Shown: one piece after another, positions 1-8,473 of the stretch
Position numbering within the stretch: position 1 is the stretch's first letter
How the letters are laid out: the number at the start of each line of letters is the position of its first letter
Origin: Cellulomonas humilata
GTDB lineage: Bacteria > Actinomycetota > Actinomycetes > Actinomycetales > Cellulomonadaceae
Assembly: GCF_013359775.1 (NCBI RefSeq)
Contig: NZ_JABMCI010000041.1
Coordinates: 1-64,000, forward strand
Direction of reading: 5' to 3'
DNA length: 64,000 nt
The notes under the pieces: generated by a model
Told to the model about the DNA's origin: nothing
Seen by the model: the letters and a program-made list of their open reading frames with translations, nothing else
The model's database searches: none
Made by a program: the position numbers and the translations under genes

Positions 1-1
1 C

Positions 2-1018
2 ATCGTGCACCTGGGCACCACCCAGGACGCGCCCACGTTCACCCGGTCCGTGCAGCGCCTCGTCGCCGAGCTCGACCCGGCCGCCCGGGACCGCGCGCAC
101 GAGAACCAGCGCGCCCGCCGGTTCCTGCACCTGTCCGACCAAGCCGACGGCACCCACCTGCGCGGCCTGCTCGACCGGGTAGCCGGACACCGCCTGCGCC
201 TGGCCCTGGAAGCCACCGGCGAACGCCCCGGCACCACCACCCACGCGGCCGACAGCCCAGGCGAGGCCAGCACTGGGAGCGACGGGATGGTGCTGGAGGA
301 GCGGACCGCCGAACAAGCCCGCGCCGACGCCCTGGACGTGATCGCCGGGCGCATCCTGGCCCTGCCCACCACCGCCTCCGGCGCCTCCGTACCACCCCAG
401 ATCAGCCTGCTCATGACCGAAGACACCTTCGCCGCCCTGCGCACCCACGCCGCACGGCGCCGACCCACATCCACGGCCCCGGCCACCACCGACCCCGCCC
501 GCACCGTCGCGGACCCGACCTCCGCCCTGACCGGGGTCCCCGCGGTCACCCTGGAGGACGGCACCCCGATCCCGACCAGCGAGGTCGCCAAGATCCTGTG
601 CGACTGCGAGATCACCCGCATCGTGATGGACGCCGCCGACCAACCCGTCAACCTCGGCCGCTCCGTACGCCTCTACACCGGCGCCCACCGCCGCGCCATC
701 ATCGCCCGCGACCGACACTGCACCTTCCCCGGCTGCGACCGACACGCCCGCTGGAGCCAGATCCACCACATCACCTGGTGGGACCGCGACAACGGAGAAA
801 CCTCCATCGACAACGGTGTCCTGCTCTGCTCGTTCCACCACCACCAGGTCCGCCAACACAACCTGACCATCCACCGACACCCCACCCTGCGAGCCCACGA
901 CCGGCACACCCTCGAACCACCCGGCACCCGCTACACCTTCCGCGACCCCACCGGCCGGATCATCGCGACCTCAGAACGGTCCGACCCTCCCCAACCACAG
1001 ACTCCTCAACGGAGGTGA
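2..1018 (+). CDS. DUF222/HNH endonuclease domain protein, 5' truncated
   Basis: This is the C-terminal part of a 13E12-repeat/DUF222-type protein with a McrA-like HNH nuclease domain. The reading frame is open to the left window edge, and family members usually run 400-550 residues, so the N-terminal DUF222 part is probably outside. The nuclease motif lies about 100 residues from the end: CTFPGC, then a WSQIHHI histidine pair, a DNG turn and LCSFHHH, giving two cysteine pairs and clustered histidines for zinc and metal. The middle is Ala/Pro/Thr-rich and looks like a linker. These genes occur in many scattered copies in actinobacteria and their role is unknown; relation to mobile DNA is often proposed. 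No partner gene is visible here. Confidence 0.85.
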   Translation: MVHLGTTQDAPTFTRSVQRLVAELDPAARDRAHENQRARRFLHLSDQADGTHLRGLLDRVAGHRLRLALEATGERPGTTTHAADSPGEASTGSDGMVLEERTAEQARADALDVIAGRILALPTTASGASVPPQISLLMTEDTFAALRTHAARRRPTSTAPATTDPARTVADPTSALTGVPAVTLEDGTPIPTSEVAKILCDCEITRIVMDAADQPVNLGRSVRLYTGAHRRAIIARDRHCTFPGCDRHARWSQIHHITWWDRDNGETSIDNGVLLCSFHHHQVRQHNLTIHRHPTLRAHDRHTLEPPGTRYTFRDPTGRIIATSERSDPPQPQTPQRR

Positions 1019-1065
1019 GATCCCCCGTGGGCGGGTCCGGGGTCAACGTCGAACGGCACCGCCGC

Positions 1066-1089
1066 TGCCCATGCCCGTGCCCATGCCCG
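1066..1089. repeat. Four tandem hexamers
   Basis: Four adjacent 6-bp units alternate TGCCCA and TGCCCG in the short gap between the HNH gene and the NUDIX gene. It is a simple-sequence tract in noncoding DNA. No function is implied. Confidence 0.6.
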
Positions 1090-1144
1090 AGGTGGCCCGC
1101 ACGCGCGCCCACGGACCGGCCCCCGCACGCCGTACCGTCAGTCC

Positions 1145-1576
1145 GTGCCTAGCGTCCGAGCCCTCGCACTCGCCGTGATCCGCCACCCGGAGACCGGGCA
1201 CCTGTTCGTCGACGAGATCGTCGAGCCCGGCACAGGGCGCGTGTTCCATCGCCCCGCCGGCGGCGGGATCGAGTTCGGCGAACCGGCGTCGCACACGCTG
1301 GTGCGTGAGCTCGAGGAGGAGTACGGGCTTGCGATCGTCATCGGGCGGCAGATCGGTGCGCTGGAGAACCACTTCACCTACGCCGGTCGTGTCGGTCACG
1401 AGATCGCTCTGGTCTTCGAGGCTGCCCTAGCCTCCCCGGCCGACTCTGCTGAGACCCGGAGGCCCTGCCGTGACCAGCCCCACGTCACCGGCGTCTGGCG
1501 CTCGTCGACGGAGGACGCGATACCGCTGTACCCAGACGGGCTTCGTCAGCTGCTTGCGGAGAGCCCGAGCACGTAG
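1145..1576 (+). CDS. NUDIX hydrolase
   Basis: A 143-residue NUDIX-fold pyrophosphohydrolase, expected to cleave a nucleoside diphosphate linked to another moiety with Mg2+. The NUDIX box is intact: a Gly, five residues, Glu, seven residues, then RELEEEYGL (about residues 41-63), matching GX5EX7REUXEEXGU. The start is GTG; no stronger upstream start is seen. It is near the standard single-domain length of 130-160 residues. Substrate cannot be told from the sequence. It stands alone, convergent with the cytochrome c biogenesis operon whose last stop is about 85 bp away. Confidence 0.85.
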   Translation: MPSVRALALAVIRHPETGHLFVDEIVEPGTGRVFHRPAGGGIEFGEPASHTLVRELEEEYGLAIVIGRQIGALENHFTYAGRVGHEIALVFEAALASPADSAETRRPCRDQPHVTGVWRSSTEDAIPLYPDGLRQLLAESPST

Positions 1577-1661
1577 ATCGAGGACAGCCCGACGTCCGAG
1601 GGCGTGCGAGGAGGACAGCCGACAGGAGGACGGCCGCGAGACGCGCGAGACGACAGAACCG

Positions 1662-2732
1662 TCAGACGCCGGAGTACGAGTGCTTGCCCGTGACCACGAG
1701 GTTGACGACCGTGAAGTTGGCGAGGACGACCGCGTAGCCGACGAAGACGAAGTACGCCGCGCGCCGCCCGCTCCAGCCGCGAGTGGTCCGAGCGTGCAGG
1801 TACGCCGCGTACACGACCCACGCGACGAACGTGCCGACCTCCTTGGGGTCCCAGCCCCAGTACCGGCCCCACGCGTGCTCGGCCCAGATGGCGCCGCCGA
1901 TGAGCGTGAGGGTCCACAGGACGAAGGCGATCGCGTTGAGCCGGAACGACATGGCCTCGAGCTCGCGGGAGCCGGGGACCTGCTCGAGCCACCCGAACCG
2001 CCGACCGCTGACGACCCGGCGGAAGCGGTCGGAACGCCGAGCGCTCGAGGTGGCGGCGGACGAGGCCGAGGCCGCAACGGGTTCGCCGGACGGACCCACG
2101 CTCACCGCGGGGGCATCGGCGGCCTCCTCGCGGTAGCTCTTGAGCACCTGGAGCACCGAGGCGGCGAACGCGACCGTGAAGATGCCGGTCGCGGTGATGG
2201 CGACGCCGACGTGGATGATCAGCCAGTAGCTCTGGAGGGCGGGCTGCACCTGGTCGGCCTGGATGAAGAAGGCGTTGAGCGCGAGCACCAGCGCGAGCAC
2301 GGCCATGCCCATGACGAGCACGCCGACGAAGGCGATGATCCGGCGGCGCTGTACGACGGTGAGCACGAGGACGGCCACGAAGACGCCGACGATCGTGAAC
2401 TCGTACATGTTGGCGGTCGGCCAGCGACCGGCGGCGATCCCGCGCAGCACGATGCCGGCGAAGAGCATGAGCAGACCGAGCAGCGTCGTGGACCGGGCGA
2501 TGCCCTCGGCACGCACGGACCGGCCAGGGGCGCTCTGCTCCTCGGAGCCGCTGACGGCGGTCGCGGGGCGCGCGCCACGAGCGGGAGCTGCACCGGCGGT
2601 CGCCAGCTCGGGGACGCGTCGCTGCGCACGCTCCGCGATCCGCGCCAGGTCGGTGCTGAACGCGATGAGCGCGACGGTGAACGCCGTCGCGGCACCCCAG
2701 ACGAGCAAGGTGCTCAGGTCACCGGTGGTCAT
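1662..2732 (-). CDS. ccsB: Cytochrome c biogenesis protein CcsB (CcsA-type haem handling)
   Basis: An integral membrane component of System II cytochrome c maturation, which with ResB moves haem outside and ligates it to apocytochrome c. The protein is 356 residues with about eight hydrophobic segments. The C-terminal half carries the tryptophan-rich WWD-type signature (YWGWDPKEVGTF) that binds haem in this family, with conserved His residues on either side. A hydrophilic loop rich in Ala/Ser separates the halves. The chosen ATG overlaps the resB stop by four bases (ATGA), so the two are translationally coupled. Last gene of the operon. M. tuberculosis has the same gene order (Rv0525-Rv0529), from memory. 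Confidence 0.93.
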   Translation of the reverse strand: MTTGDLSTLLVWGAATAFTVALIAFSTDLARIAERAQRRVPELATAGAAPARGARPATAVSGSEEQSAPGRSVRAEGIARSTTLLGLLMLFAGIVLRGIAAGRWPTANMYEFTIVGVFVAVLVLTVVQRRRIIAFVGVLVMGMAVLALVLALNAFFIQADQVQPALQSYWLIIHVGVAITATGIFTVAFAASVLQVLKSYREEAADAPAVSVGPSGEPVAASASSAATSSARRSDRFRRVVSGRRFGWLEQVPGSRELEAMSFRLNAIAFVLWTLTLIGGAIWAEHAWGRYWGWDPKEVGTFVAWVVYAAYLHARTTRGWSGRRAAYFVFVGYAVVLANFTVVNLVVTGKHSYSGV

Positions 2733-4420
2733 GGCGTGCTCTCTCCAGAGGTCGGGCCGCGTGGGGCGGCCGGGGGTCCGTCGTCGGTCGGGGCGAGGGT
2801 CGCTGCGAGCACCCGGTCGAGCTCGGGTTGGAGGCCGACGTCGTCGCCGCGCGCCAGCCCGGCCGCGGTGACCACTGTACGACCGGTGTCCTCGGCACCG
2901 CCTGGTGCGAACCGGAGCCAGAGGCGCCGACGAGGAGCGAACAAGGAGGTGGCGAGCCCGGCGAAGGCGAGCAGCGCGAACACGAGCACGAAGGGCAGGG
3001 CCGGGTCGTGCCGCAGGTCGAGGGCGACGTACCGGGGCAGCCCGTTGAACGTGAGCGTGCCGAGCCCGTCGGGCAGGTCGACGGTCTCCCCCGGGCGGAC
3101 GTAGAGCGTGACCGTGGTGCCGTCGGCGTCGATGGCCTGGGTCATCCGCGCCTCGTCCAGCTCGTAGACGTTCTGCGGCACGCCGGTGTCGAGCCCGAGG
3201 TTCCCGGACCACACCGAGAGCACGAGCAGGGGGTCGGTGGGCTGCGGGTCGATGGACCGGTAGAGGTCCTCGCCGACCTCCTGCGCGGTGGGCAGCAGGT
3301 AGCCGACGATGCCGATCTGCTCCTGGTCCCCCGACACGTCCGGCACCTTGAGCACGCCGCGCGACGTGTAGACCTCGTCCTGCGGCAGGAACGGGGTGGG
3401 ACCGGAGAAGGCGATCTGGCCCGCGGCGTCGTGCACGGTGAGGTCGGGTGCGTACCCGTTGCCCTGGAGGTAGACCTTGGCGCCGCCGGCGTCGAGCGGG
3501 TGGTTGACCTTGATGGTCTCCTCGGTCGGCTCCTCGCCCGGGTTGGTGAGCGTGACGTGCGCGGTGAAGTCCCGGGACTGGAGCGTCTCGGGGTCGAAGC
3601 GGGACTCGAACTCGTCGAGCCGCAGCGTGAACGGGACCAGGCTCGACGGCGAGTACGCGGTGCCCTGCTCGAACGTGTCGTAGTCCACCTGCGCGTTGGC
3701 GAACCCGCGGCCCTGCACCACGATCGCCTGCCCGCGGTAGTGCAGCACCTGGCCGGTGGCCACGGAGATGAGCAGCCCGACGAGCGCGAGGTGGAACACG
3801 AGGTTCCCGGTCTCGCGCAGGTAGCCACGCTCGGCGGAGACGGACCAGGTGCCGCCGCCCTCGTCGCGGGTGTCCACCCGGTAGGTCGGCACGAACGGGA
3901 GCCAGCGCCAGCCGCGGCGCAGCACGGCAACAGAGTCCTCGGCGGCCTGCGCCGGCGACACGGCCACGGACCCGGACCCCTGCGCGGGGAACCGGGCGAA
4001 CCGTCGAGGCGCGCGCGGCGGTCTGCCTCGGACACCGGCGAGGTGGACCTTCGTACGGGGCAGGATGCAGCCGACCAGCGAGACGAACAGCAGGAGGTAG
4101 ATCGCGGAGAACCAGACCGACGAGTAGACGTCGAAGAACCCGAGCCGGTCGAGCCACGGGCCGGTGGTCGGGTGGTCGGAGATGTACGTCGCGACCTTGG
4201 CGGTGTCCTGGGCGCGCTGCGGCCAGACCGTGCCCGGCACGGCCGCGACCGCCAGGAGCATGAGCAGCAGGAGCGCGACCCGCATGCTGGTGAGCTGGCG
4301 CCACGCCCAGCGCAGCCAGCCCACGAGCCCGAGCGTGGGGAGCGTCGGCGGGGTGGACGTCGGAGCCTCCGTCGGCTCCATGAAGACGTCGGAGAGGCCC
4401 TCGGGACGGTGCACGGTCAC
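2729..4420 (-). CDS. resB: Cytochrome c biogenesis protein ResB
   Basis: ResB/Ccs1 family, partner of CcsB in System II haem delivery and attachment to c-type cytochromes. It has 563 residues, with membrane segments near residues 45-65, 100-125 and 205-225, then a large extracytoplasmic domain of about 240 residues, and a last membrane segment around 480-500 before a cytoplasmic tail. This layout is typical of the family. The stop overlaps the ccsB start. The gene begins two bases after the ccdA stop region, so the five genes form one tight operon. The first ATG gives a short leader; an ATG at the MEPTEAP position is an alternative. Confidence 0.93.
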   Translation of the reverse strand: MTVHRPEGLSDVFMEPTEAPTSTPPTLPTLGLVGWLRWAWRQLTSMRVALLLLMLLAVAAVPGTVWPQRAQDTAKVATYISDHPTTGPWLDRLGFFDVYSSVWFSAIYLLLFVSLVGCILPRTKVHLAGVRGRPPRAPRRFARFPAQGSGSVAVSPAQAAEDSVAVLRRGWRWLPFVPTYRVDTRDEGGGTWSVSAERGYLRETGNLVFHLALVGLLISVATGQVLHYRGQAIVVQGRGFANAQVDYDTFEQGTAYSPSSLVPFTLRLDEFESRFDPETLQSRDFTAHVTLTNPGEEPTEETIKVNHPLDAGGAKVYLQGNGYAPDLTVHDAAGQIAFSGPTPFLPQDEVYTSRGVLKVPDVSGDQEQIGIVGYLLPTAQEVGEDLYRSIDPQPTDPLLVLSVWSGNLGLDTGVPQNVYELDEARMTQAIDADGTTVTLYVRPGETVDLPDGLGTLTFNGLPRYVALDLRHDPALPFVLVFALLAFAGLATSLFAPRRRLWLRFAPGGAEDTGRTVVTAAGLARGDDVGLQPELDRVLAATLAPTDDGPPAAPRGPTSGESTP

Positions 4421-4421
4421 G

Positions 4422-5222
4422 TCACACCACCGGCACGAACGGGTCGCCGCCGACGAGGACGCCCTGGAGCCAGGACGCCCAGGTGCCCCACACGCCCGTG
4501 ACCAGCGCGAGGCCCAGGATCACGAGCATCGCGCCGCCGAAGCGCATGATCGCGAGGCGGTGCCGGCGCAGGAAGCCGAGGGCGCCCTTGCTGCGATCGA
4601 CGAACAGGGCGACCAGCAGGAACGGCAGCCCGAGCCCGAGGCAGAACGCCACGGCCAGGAGAGCGCCGCGGCCGGCCGAGCCGCCGTCGAGCGAGAGCGT
4701 GAGGATCGCGGCGAGCGTGGGTCCGATGCAGGGCACCCAGCCGAGTCCGAAGGTGATCCCCAGCAGCGGCGCTCCCCACAGGCCGGCGCGGGGGGCGAGG
4801 TGCACGCGCTTCTCGTTCTGCAGGAACGGGATGAGCCCGAGGAACCCGAGGCCGAGCACGATGACGACGACGCCGAGCACGCGCGTGATCGGGTCCTGGT
4901 ACTCGACGAGCACACCGCCGAGCGAGCCCGCGAGCGCGGCCAGCGCGACGAACACGACCGTGAACCCGGCGACGAACAGGGCGACGCCGAGCAGGACGCG
5001 GCTGCGCGCCGGGGCGGTGCGGACGAGCGTGTCGCCCTCCGAGAAGGCGCTCTGGGCCGAGCCGGTCATCCCCCCGAGGTACCCGACGTAGGCGGGCACC
5101 AGCGGCAGCACGCACGGTGACGCGAACGACACCAGCCCGGCGATCAGCGCGACCGGGACGGCCAGCAGCAGCGACCCGGAGGCGACGGTGTGGCCGAACG
5201 CGTCGCCGGCGTCGGCGAGCAT
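4422..5222 (-). CDS. ccdA: Thiol-disulfide electron carrier CcdA
   Basis: CcdA/DsbD-beta family membrane protein that carries reducing equivalents from cytoplasmic thioredoxin to an extracytoplasmic thioredoxin-like protein so apocytochrome c haem-binding cysteines stay reduced. It has 266 residues and six hydrophobic segments. The two redox cysteines are in the expected places: Cys37 in SFASPCVLPLVPAY and Cys165 in LGWVPCIGPTLA. The ATG overlaps the TlpA-like gene's stop by one base (TGATG). A much longer upstream reading frame exists but contains no family sequence, so this start is preferred. Confidence 0.94.
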   Translation of the reverse strand: MLADAGDAFGHTVASGSLLLAVPVALIAGLVSFASPCVLPLVPAYVGYLGGMTGSAQSAFSEGDTLVRTAPARSRVLLGVALFVAGFTVVFVALAALAGSLGGVLVEYQDPITRVLGVVVIVLGLGFLGLIPFLQNEKRVHLAPRAGLWGAPLLGITFGLGWVPCIGPTLAAILTLSLDGGSAGRGALLAVAFCLGLGLPFLLVALFVDRSKGALGFLRRHRLAIMRFGGAMLVILGLALVTGVWGTWASWLQGVLVGGDPFVPVV

Positions 5223-5809
5223 CACGTCGTCGGCGCCGGCTCGGCGAGGAGCTCGTCGATCATCGAGCGGAGCGTGGACGGGTCGGCCAGGCCCAGGATG
5301 CGCCCGGCGACCTTCCCGGAGCGGTCCAGCACGACGGTCGTCGGGACGGCGTTGATCGGGACGGTGCCCTGGAGGGCCGCGATCGCCGCCCCGTCGGTGT
5401 CCGCGAGGCTCGGGTACGGGACCTCGAACTGCCGCTCGAACGCCAGGGCGGTGCCGGCGTCGTCGGTCCGGTTGATCCCCAGCACCTGCACGCCGTCGGC
5501 GGCGTAGTCGGTGGACAGGGCAGCGAGGTCGGGGGCCTCGGCGCGGCACGGCGGGCAGTTGGCGTACCAGGTGTTGAGGACGACGACGTCTCCGCGCCAG
5601 TCGGCCACGTCCTGCGCGGTGCCCTCGAAGTCGGTGCCGGACAGCTCGAGCGGGCCGGTGCGGTCGCCCGCGGCCCACGTCGTCGTACTGCCGTCCCCGG
5701 ACTGGTAGCCCTGGTCGGCGACGTCGTCGGGGTTCTCCTGGGTGCCGCCCGTGCAGCCGGCCAGCAGGAGGAGCGCGACGGTGCCCACCAGCAGGGCGCG
5801 ACCGCGCAC
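5222..5809 (-). CDS. TlpA/ResA-like thioredoxin lipoprotein
   Basis: A membrane-anchored extracytoplasmic thiol reductase, the likely electron acceptor of CcdA and reductant of apocytochrome c. The 195-residue protein starts with a lipoprotein signal ending LLLLAGC, with the lipid-modified Cys at residue 19. The redoxin domain has the active site CPPC at Cys85 and Cys88 (WYANCPPC) and a cis-Pro region INAVPTTVV. The GTG start sits one base after the stop of the phosphatase gene, giving tight coupling. In M. tuberculosis the equivalent position holds Rv0526. Confidence 0.92.
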   Translation of the reverse strand: MRGRALLVGTVALLLLAGCTGGTQENPDDVADQGYQSGDGSTTTWAAGDRTGPLELSGTDFEGTAQDVADWRGDVVVLNTWYANCPPCRAEAPDLAALSTDYAADGVQVLGINRTDDAGTALAFERQFEVPYPSLADTDGAAIAALQGTVPINAVPTTVVLDRSGKVAGRILGLADPSTLRSMIDELLAEPAPTT

Positions 5810-5810
5810 G

Positions 5811-6464
5811 TCAGGCCCCCGCGACCGACGAGACGCCCGGCAGCAGCGACGCGGCGGGCTCGCTGTAGCCGATGCCGACCAGGGTGTCGCCCTCGTACCG
5901 GAGGCTGGTGAGCGAGGCCACCGAGCACTGCCGCTTGCGGGGGTCGTGCCACAGGTGCCGGTTCTCGAGCGAGAGTCGGGTGACCCACACGGGCAGCTGG
6001 TGGCTGACCAGCACGGCCTCGTGCCCGCGGGCGATCTCACGCGCGGCGGTCACCGCGGCGAGCATCCGCTCCACCTGCTCCGTGTACGCCTCGCCCCACG
6101 ACGGCCGGAACGGGTTGCGCAGGTACGGCCAGTGCTCGGGGTGGCGCAGCGAACCGTCGCCCACCCCGAACGTCTTGCCCTCGAAGTGGTTGCCGGCCTC
6201 GATCAGCCGCTCGTCGGTGCGGATCTCGACGTCGAACGCGCCCGCGATCGGACCCGCAGTCTCCTGCGCGCGCTGGAGGGGGGAGGCGATGACGGCCACG
6301 ACGTCCCGGCGTGCAGGCACGGGCCCGGCCAGGTGCGCGGCCACCATGTCCGCCATGGCGAGCCCACGCTCCGAGAGCCGGAAACCGGGCAGCCGTCCGT
6401 AGAGCACGCCGCGGGGGTTGTGCACCTCGCCGTGCCGCATCAGGTGGATCGTGGTCGCGACCAT
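5811..6464 (-). CDS. Histidine phosphatase family protein (phosphoglycerate mutase-like)
   Basis: A 217-residue branch-1 histidine phosphatase. The phospho-acceptor motif LMRHGEV places catalytic His at residue 11; the second part of the site (ASPLQRAQETA and VLVSHQLP) is present. It is first in the cytochrome c maturation operon, a position such a gene also holds in mycobacteria (Rv0525). The physiological substrate is unknown; it is unlikely to be the glycolytic mutase. The ATG before VATTIHL is preferred over an upstream one because it aligns with the domain start. Another in-frame start 39 bases upstream cannot be excluded. Confidence 0.88.
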   Translation of the reverse strand: MVATTIHLMRHGEVHNPRGVLYGRLPGFRLSERGLAMADMVAAHLAGPVPARRDVVAVIASPLQRAQETAGPIAGAFDVEIRTDERLIEAGNHFEGKTFGVGDGSLRHPEHWPYLRNPFRPSWGEAYTEQVERMLAAVTAAREIARGHEAVLVSHQLPVWVTRLSLENRHLWHDPRKRQCSVASLTSLRYEGDTLVGIGYSEPAASLLPGVSSVAGA

Positions 6465-6512
6465 GGGGTCAGTCTCGCAAACACTCCTGTGCACCACGGC
6501 CACGGGACCGGG

Positions 6513-7010
6513 TCACTCGACGTGACACGCGCCACCCGTCAGGTGCAGGCGGACCGTCTCCATGGCGTCGCCGAGGGCCGCGAACTGCTCCGGCGTGAGG
6601 ATGTCGACCAGGTGGTCCCGCACCGACTGCACGTGGCTCGGCGCGGCGGCGACCAGCACCTGCCAGCCCTTCTCGGTCATGGTGCAGTTCACGCCGCGGG
6701 CGTCCTCGATGCAGGGCAGCCGCTCGACCAGCCCCTGCTCCTCCATGCGCCGGATGGTGTGCGTCAGCCGGCTGCGCGAGTGCGCGAGGTTGTCGGCCAG
6801 CTGCGCCATCCGCAGCGTCCGGTCGGGGGTCTCGGACAGCCGGACCAGGACCTCGTACTCGTGCGTCGAGAGGCCGGTGTCGCGCTCCAGCTCGTGCTCG
6901 AGCGCCGCGAACAGCCGCGCGGAGCCGCCGCGGAAGGCACGCCAGTGGACCTGCTGCTCAGCAGTCAGCCACTCGACGGCGTGCGTGGTGGCTGGTGTGT
7001 CCGTGGTCAC
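6513..7010 (-). CDS. MarR-family transcriptional regulator
   Basis: A 165-residue winged-helix MarR protein. The HTH and wing are near residues 60-110 (RMAQLADNLAHSRSRLTHTIRRMEEQGLVER), preceded by a helical dimerisation segment. The GTG start has GGAGG about eight bases upstream. It is divergent from the YceI gene, and a palindrome-rich segment between them is the obvious operator. This suggests it represses the YceI gene and itself, but the ligand is not known. Confidence 0.9.
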   Translation of the reverse strand: MTTDTPATTHAVEWLTAEQQVHWRAFRGGSARLFAALEHELERDTGLSTHEYEVLVRLSETPDRTLRMAQLADNLAHSRSRLTHTIRRMEEQGLVERLPCIEDARGVNCTMTEKGWQVLVAAAPSHVQSVRDHLVDILTPEQFAALGDAMETVRLHLTGGACHVE

Positions 7011-7068
7011 GACGAGGCCTCCGATCCCGCGCTGGGGGTTGCGCGCTCCGTCCGAGTGTAGTACAACT

Positions 7069-7102
7069 TTGAACTAACAGTTTGGTTGACCGTTCAACAA
7101 CC
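7069..7102. promoter_or_regulatory. Probable MarR operator between marR and yceI
   Basis: Two overlapping dyads lie in the divergent promoter region. TTGAAC at 7069-7074 is mirrored by GTTCAA at 7092-7097. A tighter near-palindrome, GTTGACCGTTCAAC, spans 7085-7098 within GGTTG...CAACC at 7084-7102. The element ends just before the yceI ribosome-binding site, a position suited to repression of both genes. The sequence shows the dyads; the regulator match is inferred. Confidence 0.55.
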
Positions 7103-7115
7103 ACGGAGGAAACCC

Positions 7116-7673
7116 ATGAGCAGCACCGCCACCGCCATCCCGACCGGCCTCACCACCGGCACCTGGGCCGTCGACGCCTCGCACACCGAGGCCGCGTTCA
7201 CCGTCCGGCACGCCGGCATCTCCAAGGTCCGCGGCACCGTCGCGGTCACCGAGGGCACCGTCGTCGTCGGCGACGACCTGGCGAGCACCTCGGTCTCCGT
7301 CACGCTGGACCCGTCCACCGTCACCACGGGCGACGCCAACCGCGACGGCCACCTCAAGAGCGGCGACTTCTTCGACGTCGAGAAGTTCGGCCAGTGGACG
7401 TTCGTCTCCACCGAGGTCCGCGAGGCCGGCAAGAGCTACGTCATCGCCGGTGACCTCACCATCCACGGCGTCACGCAGAGCGTCGAGCTCGACACCGAGT
7501 TCAACGGCACCGCGGTGGACCCGTTCGGCAACACGCGCGCAGGCTTCGAGGCCTCCGTCACGATCTCGCGCAAGGACTTCGACCTCACCTGGAACGCGGC
7601 CCTCGAGGCCGGCGGCGTCCTGGTGTCGGACAAGGTCGTCATCGCGCTCGACGTCTCCATCATCAAGGGCTGA
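7116..7673 (+). CDS. YceI family protein
   Basis: A 185-residue YceI-like lipocalin-fold protein. The family binds isoprenoid or other amphiphilic molecules in a beta-barrel; E. coli YceI is periplasmic, but this copy has no signal peptide and is probably cytoplasmic. Conserved features include GTWAVDASHTEAAFTVRHAGISKVRG at the start of the barrel (residues 12-38) and the ITIHGVTQ-like turn. The ATG has GGAGGA five bases upstream, favouring it over an ATG 30 bases earlier. Divergent from the MarR regulator that probably controls it. Confidence 0.9.
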   Translation: MSSTATAIPTGLTTGTWAVDASHTEAAFTVRHAGISKVRGTVAVTEGTVVVGDDLASTSVSVTLDPSTVTTGDANRDGHLKSGDFFDVEKFGQWTFVSTEVREAGKSYVIAGDLTIHGVTQSVELDTEFNGTAVDPFGNTRAGFEASVTISRKDFDLTWNAALEAGGVLVSDKVVIALDVSIIKG

Positions 7674-7693
7674 CACAGCTCGCCCCACGCGGC

Positions 7694-7720
7694 AGGCCGG
7701 GTCCACCACGGACCCGGCCT
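7694..7720. terminator. Bidirectional terminator between yceI and rex
   Basis: A perfect 11-bp stem (AGGCCGGGTCC / GGACCCGGCCT) with a five-base loop lies between the convergent yceI and rex stops. There is no long T-tract, as is common for actinobacterial terminators. Confidence 0.75.
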
Positions 7721-7729
7721 TCTGCATGC

Positions 7730-8425
7730 TCAGGCACCTGTCCCGGTGCGCCGACGGTCGTGGAACGCGAGGATCTGGAGCTCGGAGGCCACGTCCACGG
7801 CACGCAGGTCCACGGTCGGCGGCACCCGCAGGGCCCGCGGCGCGAACGTGAGGATGCCGACCACCCCGGCCGCGACGAGGGCGTCGCACACGTCCTGCGC
7901 GACGGACGCGGGCGTGGCGATGATCCCGATCGTCGCGTCGGACCCGCTGACCAGCGACGCGAGCTCGTCCGGGGGCTGCACCACGAGACCGGCCACGGTG
8001 GTCCCGACCACCGCGGGGTCGGCGTCGACGAGCCCCACCACCGCGAACCCGCGCTCGGCGAACACCGAGTAGCTGGCCAGGGCGTGCCCCAGGTTGCCGA
8101 TCCCGACGATGACGACGCTGCGCTGCGTGGTCAGGCCGAGCACGACCGCGATCTGCTCCGACAGGTGCCCGACGTCGTACCCGACCCCGCGCCGCCCGTA
8201 GGAGCCGAGGAAGGACAGGTCCTTGCGCAGCTGCGCCGGCGTGACACCGGCCCCGCCGGCCAGCTCGTCCGACGACGTGGTGACCACGCCGTCCGCGGTG
8301 AGCCCGCGCAGCGCCCGCAGGTAGCCGGGCAGCCGCGCGACGGTGGCGGGGGGCACGGCACGGGCGCCCGGACGCCCGGACGCGCCGGGCTCACCTGCCC
8401 GGGTGCCCCTTCGCTGCGTGTCCAC
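7730..8425 (-). CDS. rex: Redox-sensing transcriptional repressor Rex
   Basis: Rex senses the NADH/NAD+ ratio and represses respiratory and fermentative genes when NADH is low. The 231-residue protein has an N-terminal winged helix (ARLPGYLRALRGL ... TPAQLRKDLSFLGSYGRRGVGYDV, residues 30-85) and a C-terminal Rossmann domain with the dinucleotide motif VVIVGIGNLGHAL near residues 105-115. A disordered leader of about 25 residues precedes the HTH. In Streptomyces rex sits with hemA genes; here a glutaredoxin-like gene is next instead, as also seen near mycobacterial hemA. Confidence 0.95.
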   Translation of the reverse strand: MDTQRRGTRAGEPGASGRPGARAVPPATVARLPGYLRALRGLTADGVVTTSSDELAGGAGVTPAQLRKDLSFLGSYGRRGVGYDVGHLSEQIAVVLGLTTQRSVVIVGIGNLGHALASYSVFAERGFAVVGLVDADPAVVGTTVAGLVVQPPDELASLVSGSDATIGIIATPASVAQDVCDALVAAGVVGILTFAPRALRVPPTVDLRAVDVASELQILAFHDRRRTGTGA

Positions 8426-8473
8426 CTCGACCCCCGCGACGCCCCATGGGCCTGGTCGCCCGGGCCCTGGGGG

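Noticed and set aside
2-1018. HNH nuclease gene as a homing endonuclease or anti-phage system
   Set aside because: DUF222/HNH genes are common scattered families in actinobacteria; no partner defence gene or intron or intein boundary is visible.
1470-4501. Long plus-strand reading frames of 544 and 557 codons
   Set aside because: They are antisense to ccsB, resB and ccdA, rich in Arg/Gly/Asp/Glu from GC skew, and have no domain; the minus-strand genes show clear family motifs.
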